Assembly: GCA_002440805.1 (NCBI GenBank)
Contig: DJVD01000134.1
Span: 14,361 to 20,027, forward strand
Reading direction: 5' to 3'
Length of the DNA stretch: 5,667 nucleotides
DNA from: Chloroflexi bacterium UBA6265
GTDB taxonomy: Bacteria > Chloroflexota > Chloroflexia > Thermomicrobiales > UBA6265
The notes beneath the pieces were generated by a model. That model did not search any database, was not told the origin of the DNA, and was given only the letters and a program-made list of their open reading frames with translations. Of this stretch, positions 1 to 5,667 are shown one piece after another; the stretch's first letter is position 1, and each line of letters starts with the position of its first letter. The position numbers and the translations under genes are program-made.

Positions 1-390
1 GCCTCGGGTGCTTACTATGGTGGGCACACGGAGGGTGTTAGTTCCTTCGCAGCGCCGGATAACATCACATTCGATACGGCCGGGAATATCTGGATCAGCA
101 CCGATGGCCTCCCAAATAACCTGCCCGGTAACGACGGCTTGTTCGTGGCTGCAACTGAAGGGCCTGAGCGTGGTCTAGCCCGTCAGTTCTTTAGTACGGT
201 GACCGGTGCCGAGTGTTCGGGGCCGGTGTTCAATACTGACAACACCGCGCTGTTCGCGTCTGTTCAGCATCCCGGTGAGGGTGGCACCGTTGAGGAGCCA
301 GTCAGCCAGTGGCCGGATCACGCGGTAGCCCCGCGACCATCGGTCGTGCTCATAACCAACAACGACGGCAAGCCGGTGGGACAGGCATAA
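1..390 (+). CDS. PhoX-family (DUF839) protein, 3' end only
   Basis: The reading frame is open from the first base and stops at TAA (388-390), giving 129 C-terminal residues; the start lies outside the window. The segment shows the pattern typical of the end of PhoX/DUF839 proteins: PDNITFD..GNIWISTDG near residues 19-37, then GNDGLFV, a TEGPERG turn, GAECSGPVF, LFASVQHPGEGG, and a final APRPSVVLI strand. Known members are secreted, usually Tat-exported, beta-propeller-like phosphomonoesterases that use Ca and Fe cofactors to release phosphate from organic esters, but many DUF839 proteins have no tested activity. The signal peptide and most metal ligands are not visible here, so phosphatase activity is inferred from family only. 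The C-terminus looks natural, not truncated. A strong hairpin follows 24 bases after the stop, suggesting that the transcript ends here. Confidence 0.85.
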   Translation, partial: ASGAYYGGHTEGVSSFAAPDNITFDTAGNIWISTDGLPNNLPGNDGLFVAATEGPERGLARQFFSTVTGAECSGPVFNTDNTALFASVQHPGEGGTVEEPVSQWPDHAVAPRPSVVLITNNDGKPVGQA

Positions 391-414
391 CCGGAAAACT
401 CCGCTGAATACTTG

Positions 415-452
415 CAGGAAGGCACCTCAGCGCCAGCTGGGGTGCCTTCCTG
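415..452 (+). terminator. Hairpin terminator candidate after the PhoX-family gene
   Basis: The arms CAGGAAGGCACC and GGTGCCTTCCTG pair perfectly (12 bp). The stem continues inward through a T-G wobble and CAGC/GCTG to a four-base loop GCCA, 17 pairs in all. It lies 24 bases after the upstream stop. The usual run of U residues is weak: only TTG follows the stem. It may therefore act as a Rho-independent terminator with a poor U-tract, or as a 3'-end stabilising hairpin. No coding is supported between it and the MFS start at 571. Confidence 0.6.
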
Positions 453-570
453 TTGCCGAAATGGAGCAACTGGCGTAGGTTAGGAGCAGGAGTTGCCAGG
501 GTAGGTCGGGGTATTGCCGGTTATCCTTTGTCGCCGTGAGGATGACGGTAATCGTACGGATTGTTTTGTC

Positions 571-1824
571 ATGACCGCCTGGACCAGATCGTTCATCAAG
601 CGCACCTTCGATTCGCTCACTATTTACAACTACCGCCTGTATTTTTACGGTCAGTCGTTTTCCATGACCGGCATGTGGATGCAGTCGGTTGCCCAGGGAA
701 TCCTGGTGCTGATGCTGACTGGTTCCGGCACTGCGCTTGGCGTCGTCACGGCGTTGCAAACCGTCCCGGTACTTGTTCTCGGTGCGTGGGGCGGGGTGAT
801 GATTGACCGCTATCCCAAGCGATCGATTCTCTATGTCAGCCAGGCCGCCTCGTGTTTGCTGGGCCTGGCCCTGGGGTTGCTTATCATCACGGATAGCATT
901 GAGCTCTGGATGGTGTACGTCTCCGCCCTCGTCAATGGCCTTATCAAAGTGGTGGATAATCCTGCCCGCCAAACATTTGTGCGGGAACTGGTTGGCAACG
1001 ATCACCTTACCAACGCCGTCTCTCTCAACTCGATGACAATCAACCTTGCCCGTGTAGCTGGCCCGGCGCTCGCCGGTATCCTGATTGCCGGGGTTGGCAT
1101 TGGCTTATGCTTCGTCCTCGGTGGCCTCACCCACATTGCCGTCATCATCACGCTCATGTTGATGCGAGCCAGCGAGTTGCAACCAGCCAAAATGGTCACC
1201 CGTGCGAAAGGCCAAATGGCCGCCGGCTGGAACTACGTGCGCGAGGAACCGGTCATTCGTAACGTACTGGTGATGATGGTCATCATTGGCACATTCACCT
1301 ACGAATTCTCGGTGGTGCTGCCCCTGCTGGCCGAATTCACGTTCCGGAACGGAGCCAGTGGATTTGCGGCCCTCACCAGCGCAATGGGTGTGGGCGCCGT
1401 CCTGGGTGGGCTCTATACTGCCGGCAAGCGCCGCAGTAATGCCAGGGCATTGGTGAAATCGGCAGCGCTTTTCGGCGGCAGCGTAATGCTGGTGGCATTT
1501 GCGCCCACGTTTAGCCTGGCGGTGCTGGGCATGGTGATTGTGGGGTTCTTCAGCATCAACTTCACCTCGCTCGGAAATGTCACCATCCAGCTTGCATCGC
1601 GCCCGGATATGCAGGGGAGGGTGATGAGTTTTTGGTCCATCGCCTTCCTTGGCACCACGCCGATTGGCGGTCCGTTGATGGGCGCCGTTGGAGAGCACGC
1701 CGGTGCACGTGTCGCCCTGCTGATAGGCGGTTTCGCGGCCCTCGTCGCGGCTGGCATTGGGTTGATGACGGCCCGCCAGCAGCGTGATCGGACCGACGGC
1801 ATGGAAGAACGTCCCGCCGTGTAA
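571..1824 (+). CDS. MFS transporter, EntS-like (MFS_3) exporter
   Basis: This encodes a 417-residue integral inner-membrane protein with about 12 hydrophobic segments (roughly 25-50, 54-77, 84-107, 109-127, 153-175, 176-198, 227-252, 262-284, 295-314, 315-337, 348-372, 378-400). That is the usual size for a single MFS exporter. The MFS loop 2-3 signature appears as GGVMIDRYPKR (74-84). The segment DNPARQTFVREL (129-140), followed by LTNAVSLNS and ARVAGPALAG, is characteristic of the MFS_3 group that includes the enterobactin exporter EntS. Members mostly export siderophores, drugs or other small molecules by proton antiport; the substrate cannot be told from sequence, and no siderophore genes are visible. 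ATG 571 is chosen because MTAWTRSFIKRTFDSL matches the expected short cytoplasmic N-terminus. An in-frame TTG at 514 would add 19 non-hydrophobic residues. No good Shine-Dalgarno sequence precedes 571. The tail after residue 400 is charged and cytoplasmic. Confidence 0.88.
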   Translation: MTAWTRSFIKRTFDSLTIYNYRLYFYGQSFSMTGMWMQSVAQGILVLMLTGSGTALGVVTALQTVPVLVLGAWGGVMIDRYPKRSILYVSQAASCLLGLALGLLIITDSIELWMVYVSALVNGLIKVVDNPARQTFVRELVGNDHLTNAVSLNSMTINLARVAGPALAGILIAGVGIGLCFVLGGLTHIAVIITLMLMRASELQPAKMVTRAKGQMAAGWNYVREEPVIRNVLVMMVIIGTFTYEFSVVLPLLAEFTFRNGASGFAALTSAMGVGAVLGGLYTAGKRRSNARALVKSAALFGGSVMLVAFAPTFSLAVLGMVIVGFFSINFTSLGNVTIQLASRPDMQGRVMSFWSIAFLGTTPIGGPLMGAVGEHAGARVALLIGGFAALVAAGIGLMTARQQRDRTDGMEERPAV

Positions 1825-1876
1825 TTGATGGCACTCACTCTGCGATGGAATTTTCAGCGACTCGATTTCGCACTGG

Positions 1877-1882
1877 AAAGGA
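1877..1882 (+). promoter_or_regulatory. Ribosome binding site fixing the GTG start at 1890
   Basis: AAAGGA, within GGAAAGGA, sits seven bases before GTG 1890. The alternative in-frame ATG at 1845 has only a T/C-rich context upstream and no comparable site, so this element decides the start. Confidence 0.7.
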
Positions 1883-1889
1883 CAGCATC

Positions 1890-2141
1890 GTGAGCAAGAT
1901 CGACCGCCGCACGGATGTGAACCCAGATGAAGGTGAGCGGGAGTATGGCGATGTAGAATTCGCCGACCCGGTTAACAACAAATACCCGATTGACTCCGAG
2001 AAACACGTACGTGCTGCGTGGAGCTATATCAACAAGGAGAGCAACGCTGCCAAATATGACGCTGACGATCTGAAGACGATCCGGCACCGCATTATTGCCG
2101 CGGCAAAGAAATACGATATCGAGATCAGCGAAGATGCCTAA
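1890..2141 (+). CDS. Small DUF6582-like protein
   Basis: This is an 83-residue soluble, highly charged protein with no signal peptide or membrane segment. After an acidic N-terminal stretch (residues about 8-25) comes a compact block: NKYPIDSEKHVRAAWSYIN, then NAAKYDADDLKTIRHRIIAAAKKYDI (residues about 29-78). This resembles the DUF6582-type module, which I recall both as a free small protein and as the C-terminal part of some phage prohead-protease-like proteins. Its molecular role is unknown to me; the pattern suggests a small helical fold. GTG 1890 is preferred over in-frame ATG 1845 because of its ribosome binding site, which removes 15 residues with no family-like character. It starts 65 bases after the MFS stop on the same strand and could be cotranscribed with it; only a weak -35-like TTGATG (1825-1830) without a matching -10 lies between. 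A terminator follows 27 bases after its stop. No other phage gene is present. Confidence 0.72.
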   Translation: MSKIDRRTDVNPDEGEREYGDVEFADPVNNKYPIDSEKHVRAAWSYINKESNAAKYDADDLKTIRHRIIAAAKKYDIEISEDA

Positions 2142-2168
2142 TTCAACGAACACACTATTGGACACAGC

Positions 2169-2206
2169 TAAAGAATCCGCCGGGCATTCGCTCGGCGGAT
2201 TCTTTA
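2169..2206. terminator. Bidirectional Rho-independent terminator
   Basis: TAAAGAATCCGCCG and CGGCGGATTCTTTA form a perfect 14-pair stem with a 10-base loop. The GC-rich core flanked by A-rich and T-rich ends gives a TTCTTT tract at the 3' side when read from either strand. It lies 27 bases after the plus-strand stop at 2141 and 23 bases beyond the minus-strand stop at 2230, so it can end both convergent transcripts. Confidence 0.88.
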
Positions 2207-2229
2207 AGAGTTCCTGAGTCAGGTGTCTG

Positions 2230-2763
2230 CTACCCTTGCGGCTTTACGACGAGGTTGCCCTTACCGCTTTCCGTATTGACAGCGTATTCCCAGCCCGGCC
2301 CGAATTCGGGAACGGCCAAAGCGGGATCCCCTGTATAACGTGGATCATCTGAAGCCACCATTACCCAGTTGTACGTTGTCACGCCATCAGGCCCGACGCA
2401 ACGAACGCGATTGCTGATTTCGCCGGTATCCTGGTAAGGCGTGTCCTCGAATGAGCCGCGGGAGTGAATTTGATAGAAGCACTCCTCAAGCGTTGCGGAG
2501 TCAAGTTCGGCCGGGCTGGACACAGTGCCGACCACATCCCGACCATCTCCATAATCCAGGTACCAGTCTCCGTTCGCATCCACAGCGTAATATGCAGTGA
2601 AGTTACAGACTACTTGCACTCCAGCGTCGCCGATGCCGTTGCCATCAGCATCACCACCTCGAGGAATCTTGCACACCTCACTACTGGCAGCCGAGGTGGG
2701 CGCAACCATCAGCGGGGCGAGAAGTCCAATTATCATGGTGAGAGCGAGAAGTTTCTTGAACAC
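2230..2763 (-). CDS. Secreted protein of unknown function, Asp-rich loops
   Basis: I do not recognise the family of this 177-residue protein. The N-terminus is a classical Sec signal peptide: MFKK, a hydrophobic core LLALTMIIGLLAPLMV, then APTSAAS with likely cleavage after Ala25 or Ala26. The mature part of about 150 residues has four cysteines (31, 53, 95, 122), enough for two disulfides. Two acidic loops, DADGNGIGD (38-46) and DANGDWYLDYGDG (62-74), resemble Ca2+-binding loops of the EF-hand/dockerin/thrombospondin-3 kind, but lack the full pattern of any one of them. No sortase, lipobox or membrane anchor is visible, so export to the cell surface or medium is expected. GTG 2763 is chosen because GGGAG (2772-2776) lies eight bases upstream; a closer ATG (2768-2770) is out of frame and ends after 29 codons. 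A promoter at 2903-2931 suggests its own transcript; calcium binding is inference. Confidence 0.75.
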   Translation of the reverse strand: MFKKLLALTMIIGLLAPLMVAPTSAASSEVCKIPRGGDADGNGIGDAGVQVVCNFTAYYAVDANGDWYLDYGDGRDVVGTVSSPAELDSATLEECFYQIHSRGSFEDTPYQDTGEISNRVRCVGPDGVTTYNWVMVASDDPRYTGDPALAVPEFGPGWEYAVNTESGKGNLVVKPQG

Positions 2764-2776
2764 AGTTCATTCTCCC
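2764..2776 (-). promoter_or_regulatory. Ribosome binding site with out-of-frame ATG before GTG start
   Basis: On the minus strand GGGAG (2776-2772) is followed by AATGAACT and then GTG 2763, an ideal eight-base spacing. The ATG inside the spacer (2770-2768) is one base from the site and out of frame, so GTG is the likely start. Confidence 0.65.
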
Positions 2777-2802
2777 AAGGTTCGTGAGAAAAGCACAGTT
2801 CA

Positions 2803-2823
2803 ACTATCGACACATGTCGAAGT
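2803..2823. promoter_or_regulatory. Dyad in the leader of the secreted-protein gene
   Basis: TCGACA-CA-TGTCGA (2807-2820) is a perfect inverted repeat. It extends to ACT and AGT on the outside if one A (2806) is bulged. It lies 44-57 bases upstream of GTG 2763 and downstream of the predicted transcription start. It could be a repressor operator or, in RNA, a short hairpin with an ATGT loop. Its role is inferred from position only. Confidence 0.4.
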
Positions 2824-2902
2824 CGCGTCCCAGAGTCGCTGCCCTGGATTGAATCCTCCCACTACCCCAGCAGAATGAGTTGTCTCTTTGTTTCCTCCGG
2901 AA

Positions 2903-2931
2903 AGTGTATTCAGCCCCTAAAACGCTGTCAA
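2903..2931 (-). promoter_or_regulatory. Sigma70-type promoter for the secreted-protein gene
   Basis: Read on the minus strand, a consensus -35 box TTGACA (2931-2926) is separated by exactly 17 bases from a -10 box TACACT (2908-2903). Transcription would start near 2896, giving a leader of about 130 nt before GTG 2763. The region between the two minus-strand genes (2764-3010) has no convincing coding sequence, so this is the best-supported promoter in the window. Confidence 0.72.
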
Positions 2932-3010
2932 CCAACGGCGTGTAAGAAACATCCCATGCTCTTAATTCCGCTACGTGGTTCGAACCCTCAATCTGCATAC
3001 CACGATGGTT

Positions 3011-4426
3011 CTACGTTGGGATGAACTGGTGTGTGGGCTCCGCGAGGTTGCCAAAGACATTGTTCAACGCTTCGGCCAATCCAGGGTGGGCGAACACGCC
3101 ATCGCGCAGCGCGGTATATGGCAGGTCTCCCATCATCGCGATTTGCAGCATTGAGGCGATCTCACCTCCCTCAATCCCGAGAATAGCTGCACCCAGGATT
3201 CGTTCGGTTTCCGCATGAACCAGGATCTTCATCAATCCCCGGGTTTCGTCCGTTTCCAGGGCCCGCGCGACGCGGGACATCGGCATTGCGGCGACAAGGT
3301 AACGAATGCCCTTTTTCTGCGCCTCCCGTTCTGAAAGGCCAATTCGCCCCAATTGCGGGTCAATGAAGGTTGTGGCTGGAACCAGTCGTTCCTTTATTGT
3401 GCGGTCGTCGCCATCAATAAGATTGGCTTTCAGGATCCGATAATCGTCGTACGAAATATGGGTGAACTTTGGACCGGGCCGTACGTCGCCAATGGCGTAA
3501 ATTCCCGCTACGTTGGTTTTAAGCCGATCATCCGTGGGGATGTATCCCTTGTCGTCGATTCGCACCCCGGTTTCAGCCAACCCCAGGCCTTCGGTATTTG
3601 GGGCACGGCCCGCAGCGACCAGCACATGTGATACCCGCAGGTTCGATTGCTCCGAGTTGTCTCGCGAGATAGTGACGCTCACACCGTCTTCGGCTTTGAC
3701 GATACGAGACGGCGAAGCGTTGCGTTCAATTCGAATACCGTCTTGCTCAAGGATTTCGGCAACGGCCTCGGCGATATCAGCATCCTCCCGGGAGAGGATC
3801 TGGGGACCGCGGTTCAGGACAGTCACTTCTGCGCCTAGCCGGCGGAAGAGTTGGCTGAACTCCAGGGCAATCGGTCCACCGCCAATTATCAGCAAATGTT
3901 CGGGCACATCATCGAGTTCCATGATCGTGCCTGCATTGTGGAGGGATACGCCCTCGGCTATCCCTGGATCGAGTTCACGGAATCGCTCACCGACATCCAG
4001 CACGATGATCTCTGCGCGCAGCTCGCGCCTTCCGCCCCCGTTTAGCGCGATGCTGAGCGTTTTGTCGCCCGTAAACGTTGCATCGCCCTCGATATATTCC
4101 AACCCCGCGGTGCTGTCGATGCCGCTGCGGCTACCTTCGCGGAACATCTCGACAATGTCACGTTTTCGTTGGCGAATGCGGGGCATGTCGATGGAGATGT
4201 TTCCGGTATGGACGCCGTAATCAGCGGCCCTGCGGGCGAGATGGGCGACTCGGCCAGAGGCAATCATCGTCTTTGTGGGGGTGCAGCCCCAATTGACGCA
4301 GGTGCCTCCTGGAAACTCGCGTTCGACAAGTGCGGTTTTCTTGCCTGACTGGGCGAAGGATCTGGCGAGTGGTCCCCCGCCCTGACCAGCACCGATCACA
4401 ATCGCGTCGAACTTCTCGGTTTCCAC
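3011..4426 (-). CDS. FAD-dependent disulfide oxidoreductase, mercuric-reductase-like
   Basis: This is a 471-residue class I pyridine-nucleotide disulfide oxidoreductase, full length for the family. In order: FAD-binding GAGQGGGPLA (12-21); redox-active disulfide CVNWGC (Cys43, Cys48) followed by TPTK; a nucleotide-binding Rossmann motif IIGGGPIALEF (180-190) whose second strand ends VTVLNRG (201-207), where Asn-Arg instead of an acidic residue suggests NADPH; the second FAD contact GIYAIGDV (308-315); and a C-terminal dimerisation domain with the acid-base pair His447/Glu452 in AHPGLAE. It moves electrons from NAD(P)H through FAD to the disulfide. Family members reduce lipoamide, glutathione-type disulfides or metal ions. 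It lacks an N-terminal heavy-metal domain and the C-terminal Cys pair of MerA, and no pyruvate-dehydrogenase or mer genes are adjacent, so the substrate is unknown. The usual ATG-type motif near 143-147 reads LDVGE. GTG 4426 is supported by AGGAG eight bases upstream. Confidence 0.88.
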   Translation of the reverse strand: METEKFDAIVIGAGQGGGPLARSFAQSGKKTALVEREFPGGTCVNWGCTPTKTMIASGRVAHLARRAADYGVHTGNISIDMPRIRQRKRDIVEMFREGSRSGIDSTAGLEYIEGDATFTGDKTLSIALNGGGRRELRAEIIVLDVGERFRELDPGIAEGVSLHNAGTIMELDDVPEHLLIIGGGPIALEFSQLFRRLGAEVTVLNRGPQILSREDADIAEAVAEILEQDGIRIERNASPSRIVKAEDGVSVTISRDNSEQSNLRVSHVLVAAGRAPNTEGLGLAETGVRIDDKGYIPTDDRLKTNVAGIYAIGDVRPGPKFTHISYDDYRILKANLIDGDDRTIKERLVPATTFIDPQLGRIGLSEREAQKKGIRYLVAAMPMSRVARALETDETRGLMKILVHAETERILGAAILGIEGGEIASMLQIAMMGDLPYTALRDGVFAHPGLAEALNNVFGNLAEPTHQFIPT

Positions 4427-4439
4427 TGTCCATTCTCCT
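4427..4439 (-). promoter_or_regulatory. Ribosome binding site with out-of-frame ATG before GTG start
   Basis: On the minus strand AGGAG (4439-4435) is followed by AATGGACA and then GTG 4426, an eight-base spacing. The ATG at 4433-4431 is one base from the site and out of frame with the flavoprotein. The geometry is identical to that of the gene starting at 2763. Confidence 0.65.
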
Positions 4440-4481
4440 GTGGTGGTTTGAGACGGGAGCGCCTGCTCTCATCGATCCCGG

Positions 4482-4503
4482 TGTATTGGTTGAAACCAGT
4501 GTA
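4482..4503. promoter_or_regulatory. Operator-like dyad upstream of the flavoprotein gene
   Basis: TGGTT-GA-AACCA (4487-4498) is a perfect inverted repeat. Weaker outward symmetry runs through wobble and A-T pairs to 4482 and 4503. It lies 56-77 bases upstream of GTG 4426 in the divergent intergenic region, where a regulator could bind. No convincing -35/-10 pair is visible near it; a lone -10-like TACACT occurs on the minus strand just beside it. Confidence 0.35.
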
Positions 4504-4560
4504 GAACAGCGCATGTCACGGGCGACGAGGTTGGCGAACCCGCTATGTCAAGGACGGGAC

Positions 4561-4577
4561 AAGGTCGAGACGACCTT
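4561..4577. repeat. Perfect inverted repeat in the divergent intergenic region
   Basis: AAGGTCG-AGA-CGACCTT is a 7-bp perfect dyad with a 3-base centre, 129 bases upstream of the corA start. It has no U-tract, so termination is unlikely. It could be an operator or a transcript hairpin. The rest of 4427-4705 holds no supported gene and no clear promoter. Confidence 0.4.
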
Positions 4578-4705
4578 TGCAGTCGATCCGAAATCGCTCC
4601 AGAGGGTTGTGATCGTTGTGGCACCGTAAACAGCGAGGGCGTATTGTTTGCTCGAGATTACACAATCCATCGCGCGGTGGCCCGACGGGAACAAGAGGTG
4701 AAGTC

Positions 4706-5667
4706 GTGGGAATAGAGAGCGTTGTTTATGTAGACGGCGAGAGGATTGTGGACGTTCCGCCGTTGGATCAGACCTACGACGTGGCCGTGGAACGTTCAGG
4801 AGTGGCCTGGATTGTCCTCAGTCAGCCGACGCACGACGATCTGGCATTCGTCTCGGACGAGTTCGATCTCCATATCCTCGCGGTTGAAGATACGGTTAAG
4901 GCGCATCAACGGGCCAAGCTCGAGCGATATGGCGACACGCTGTTCATGGTGTTGAAGAGTGCCCGGTATCTGGACGAACCGGAAACCATCGAGTTTGGTG
5001 AATTACACGTCTTTGCGGGACCGAATTTTGTCGTGTCTGTTCGCCATCAGGGCGCTCCGGATATGACGTTGGTTCGGGATCGAATCGAGCGGGAGGGACA
5101 CATCCTCGACCATAATTCCCTCGCGATCCTCTATGCCATTCTGGACTCGATTGTGGACGGCTATGCCCCCGTGGTTGCAGGACTGGAGAACGATATCGAT
5201 GAAATTGAAGAGCAGGTGTTCGCCGGCAGTGCCCACGCGTCGCGGCGAGTTTACGAACTGTTGCGGGAAGTTCTCGAGTTCCAGCGAGCGACGAAACCGC
5301 TGGCCGATATCATAGCGACGTTGATGTCCGATTTCCCTACCGAAGGCAACGAGTCCGAGCTGCATCGCTATTTACGAGATGTACAGGATCACGTCACACG
5401 CATCAATGAGCGGGTTGATGGATTCCAGCAACTTCTACAGAACATCCTCAATGTGAATCTGACGATCGTCAGCCTGTCCCAGAACGAGGAAATCAAGAAA
5501 ATCAGCGCCTGGGCCGCCATCCTGTTCGCGCCCACCCTGGTTGGTACAATTTATGGCATGAATTTCAGGCACATGCCCGAGCTGGACTGGTTGCTTGGGT
5601 ATCCGTTTGCGATTCTCCTGATGGGTATGGTTTGCGTCGCACTCTATTTGGTGTTTAGTAGGCGGGG
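4706..5667 (+). CDS. corA: CorA-type Mg2+/Co2+ transporter, 3' end cut by window
   Basis: The frame runs from GTG 4706 to the window edge (320 residues) without a stop. CorA forms a homopentameric inner-membrane channel that takes up Mg2+ (also Co2+), gated by Mg2+ bound to its cytoplasmic domain. The signature GMN (284-286) follows TM1 (AWAAILFAPTLVGTIYGMN, about 268-286). The periplasmic loop FRHMPELDW is the expected M-P-E-L type, and TM2 is about 298-316. The long N-terminal part (1-255) is acidic and helical, with the coiled stalk helix toward TM1 (LQNILNVNLTIVSLSQNEEIKKIS). The sequence ends VFSRR, where relatives finish within a few residues, so only the last few are missing. GTG 4706 is chosen because AGAGGTGA (4694-4701) gives a good ribosome binding site. 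Transcription diverges from the flavoprotein gene. No Mg2+ riboswitch is recognisable upstream. Confidence 0.93.
   Translation, partial: MGIESVVYVDGERIVDVPPLDQTYDVAVERSGVAWIVLSQPTHDDLAFVSDEFDLHILAVEDTVKAHQRAKLERYGDTLFMVLKSARYLDEPETIEFGELHVFAGPNFVVSVRHQGAPDMTLVRDRIEREGHILDHNSLAILYAILDSIVDGYAPVVAGLENDIDEIEEQVFAGSAHASRRVYELLREVLEFQRATKPLADIIATLMSDFPTEGNESELHRYLRDVQDHVTRINERVDGFQQLLQNILNVNLTIVSLSQNEEIKKISAWAAILFAPTLVGTIYGMNFRHMPELDWLLGYPFAILLMGMVCVALYLVFSRR

Noticed and set aside
427..1698. Long minus-strand open frames (192 and 197 codons) opposite the MFS gene
   Set aside because: They are rich in His, Arg and Gln without domains or membrane segments and lie antisense to a clear MFS coding sequence. 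They are by-products of its codon use.
1845..1889. In-frame ATG 1845 as start of the DUF6582-like gene
   Set aside because: It has no ribosome binding site, and the added residues do not look like the family. GTG 1890 has AAAGGA at ideal spacing.
2971..2990. GGTTCGAACC resembling the T-loop of a tRNA
   Set aside because: The flanking bases do not form a five-pair T stem on either strand, and no acceptor or anticodon arm fits around it. It is only a 10-base palindrome.
2804..2998. 64-codon minus-strand frame between the flavoprotein and the secreted-protein gene
   Set aside because: No ribosome binding site precedes its ATG, the sequence shows no recognisable pattern, and the strong -35/-10 promoter lies inside it.
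3513..4220. 235-codon plus-strand open frame opposite the flavoprotein gene
   Set aside because: The composition is Ser/Arg/Pro-heavy with no motif, and it lies wholly antisense to a gene with intact catalytic motifs.
4330..4629. 99-codon plus-strand frame spanning the flavoprotein start and the intergenic region
   Set aside because: Half of it is antisense to the flavoprotein gene, and the remainder has no domain character or ribosome binding site.
4579..4705. Possible Mg2+ riboswitch (M-box) before corA
   Set aside because: I could not find the conserved multi-helix M-box layout or a terminator/antiterminator pair in the available leader.

Overview
This 5.7 kb window looks like ordinary bacterial chromosome, moderately GC-rich (high fifties by eye). 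It holds parts or all of six protein genes. I see no RNA gene, CRISPR array or mobile element. Four of the five visible gene starts are GTG. The mix of a PhoX/DUF839 protein, an EntS-like MFS_3 transporter, a DUF6582-like small protein, a mercuric-reductase-like flavoprotein and a long-form CorA would fit a Chloroflexota (for example Thermomicrobia-like) or actinobacterial genome. That placement is inference from gene style, not proof.

Layout: (1) 1-390, plus strand: the 3' end of a PhoX/DUF839 gene, followed by a near-perfect 17-pair hairpin (415-452). (2) 571-1824, plus: a complete 417-residue MFS exporter. (3) 1890-2141, plus: a small 83-residue DUF6582-like protein with a clear ribosome binding site that fixes a GTG start. 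(4) 2169-2206: a bidirectional terminator between convergent genes. (5) 2230-2763, minus: a secreted 177-residue protein of unknown function with a signal peptide, four cysteines and two Asp/Asn-rich loops. A well-formed sigma70-type promoter (2903-2931) serves it, with a leader of about 130 nt. (6) 3011-4426, minus: a complete pyridine-nucleotide disulfide oxidoreductase. (7) 4427-4705: a divergent intergenic region with two dyads. (8) 4706 to the window end, plus: a CorA-type Mg2+/Co2+ transporter, cut off a few residues before its expected C-terminus.

The genes do not form an evident pathway. Strand switches, terminators and the promoter split the window into at least four transcription units: the PhoX end, MFS plus possibly the DUF6582 gene, the secreted protein with the flavoprotein upstream of it, and corA. 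I found no convincing new multi-gene system. The least explained items are the secreted Asp-rich protein with its long leader, the free-standing DUF6582-like protein, and the departures from family consensus in the flavoprotein.
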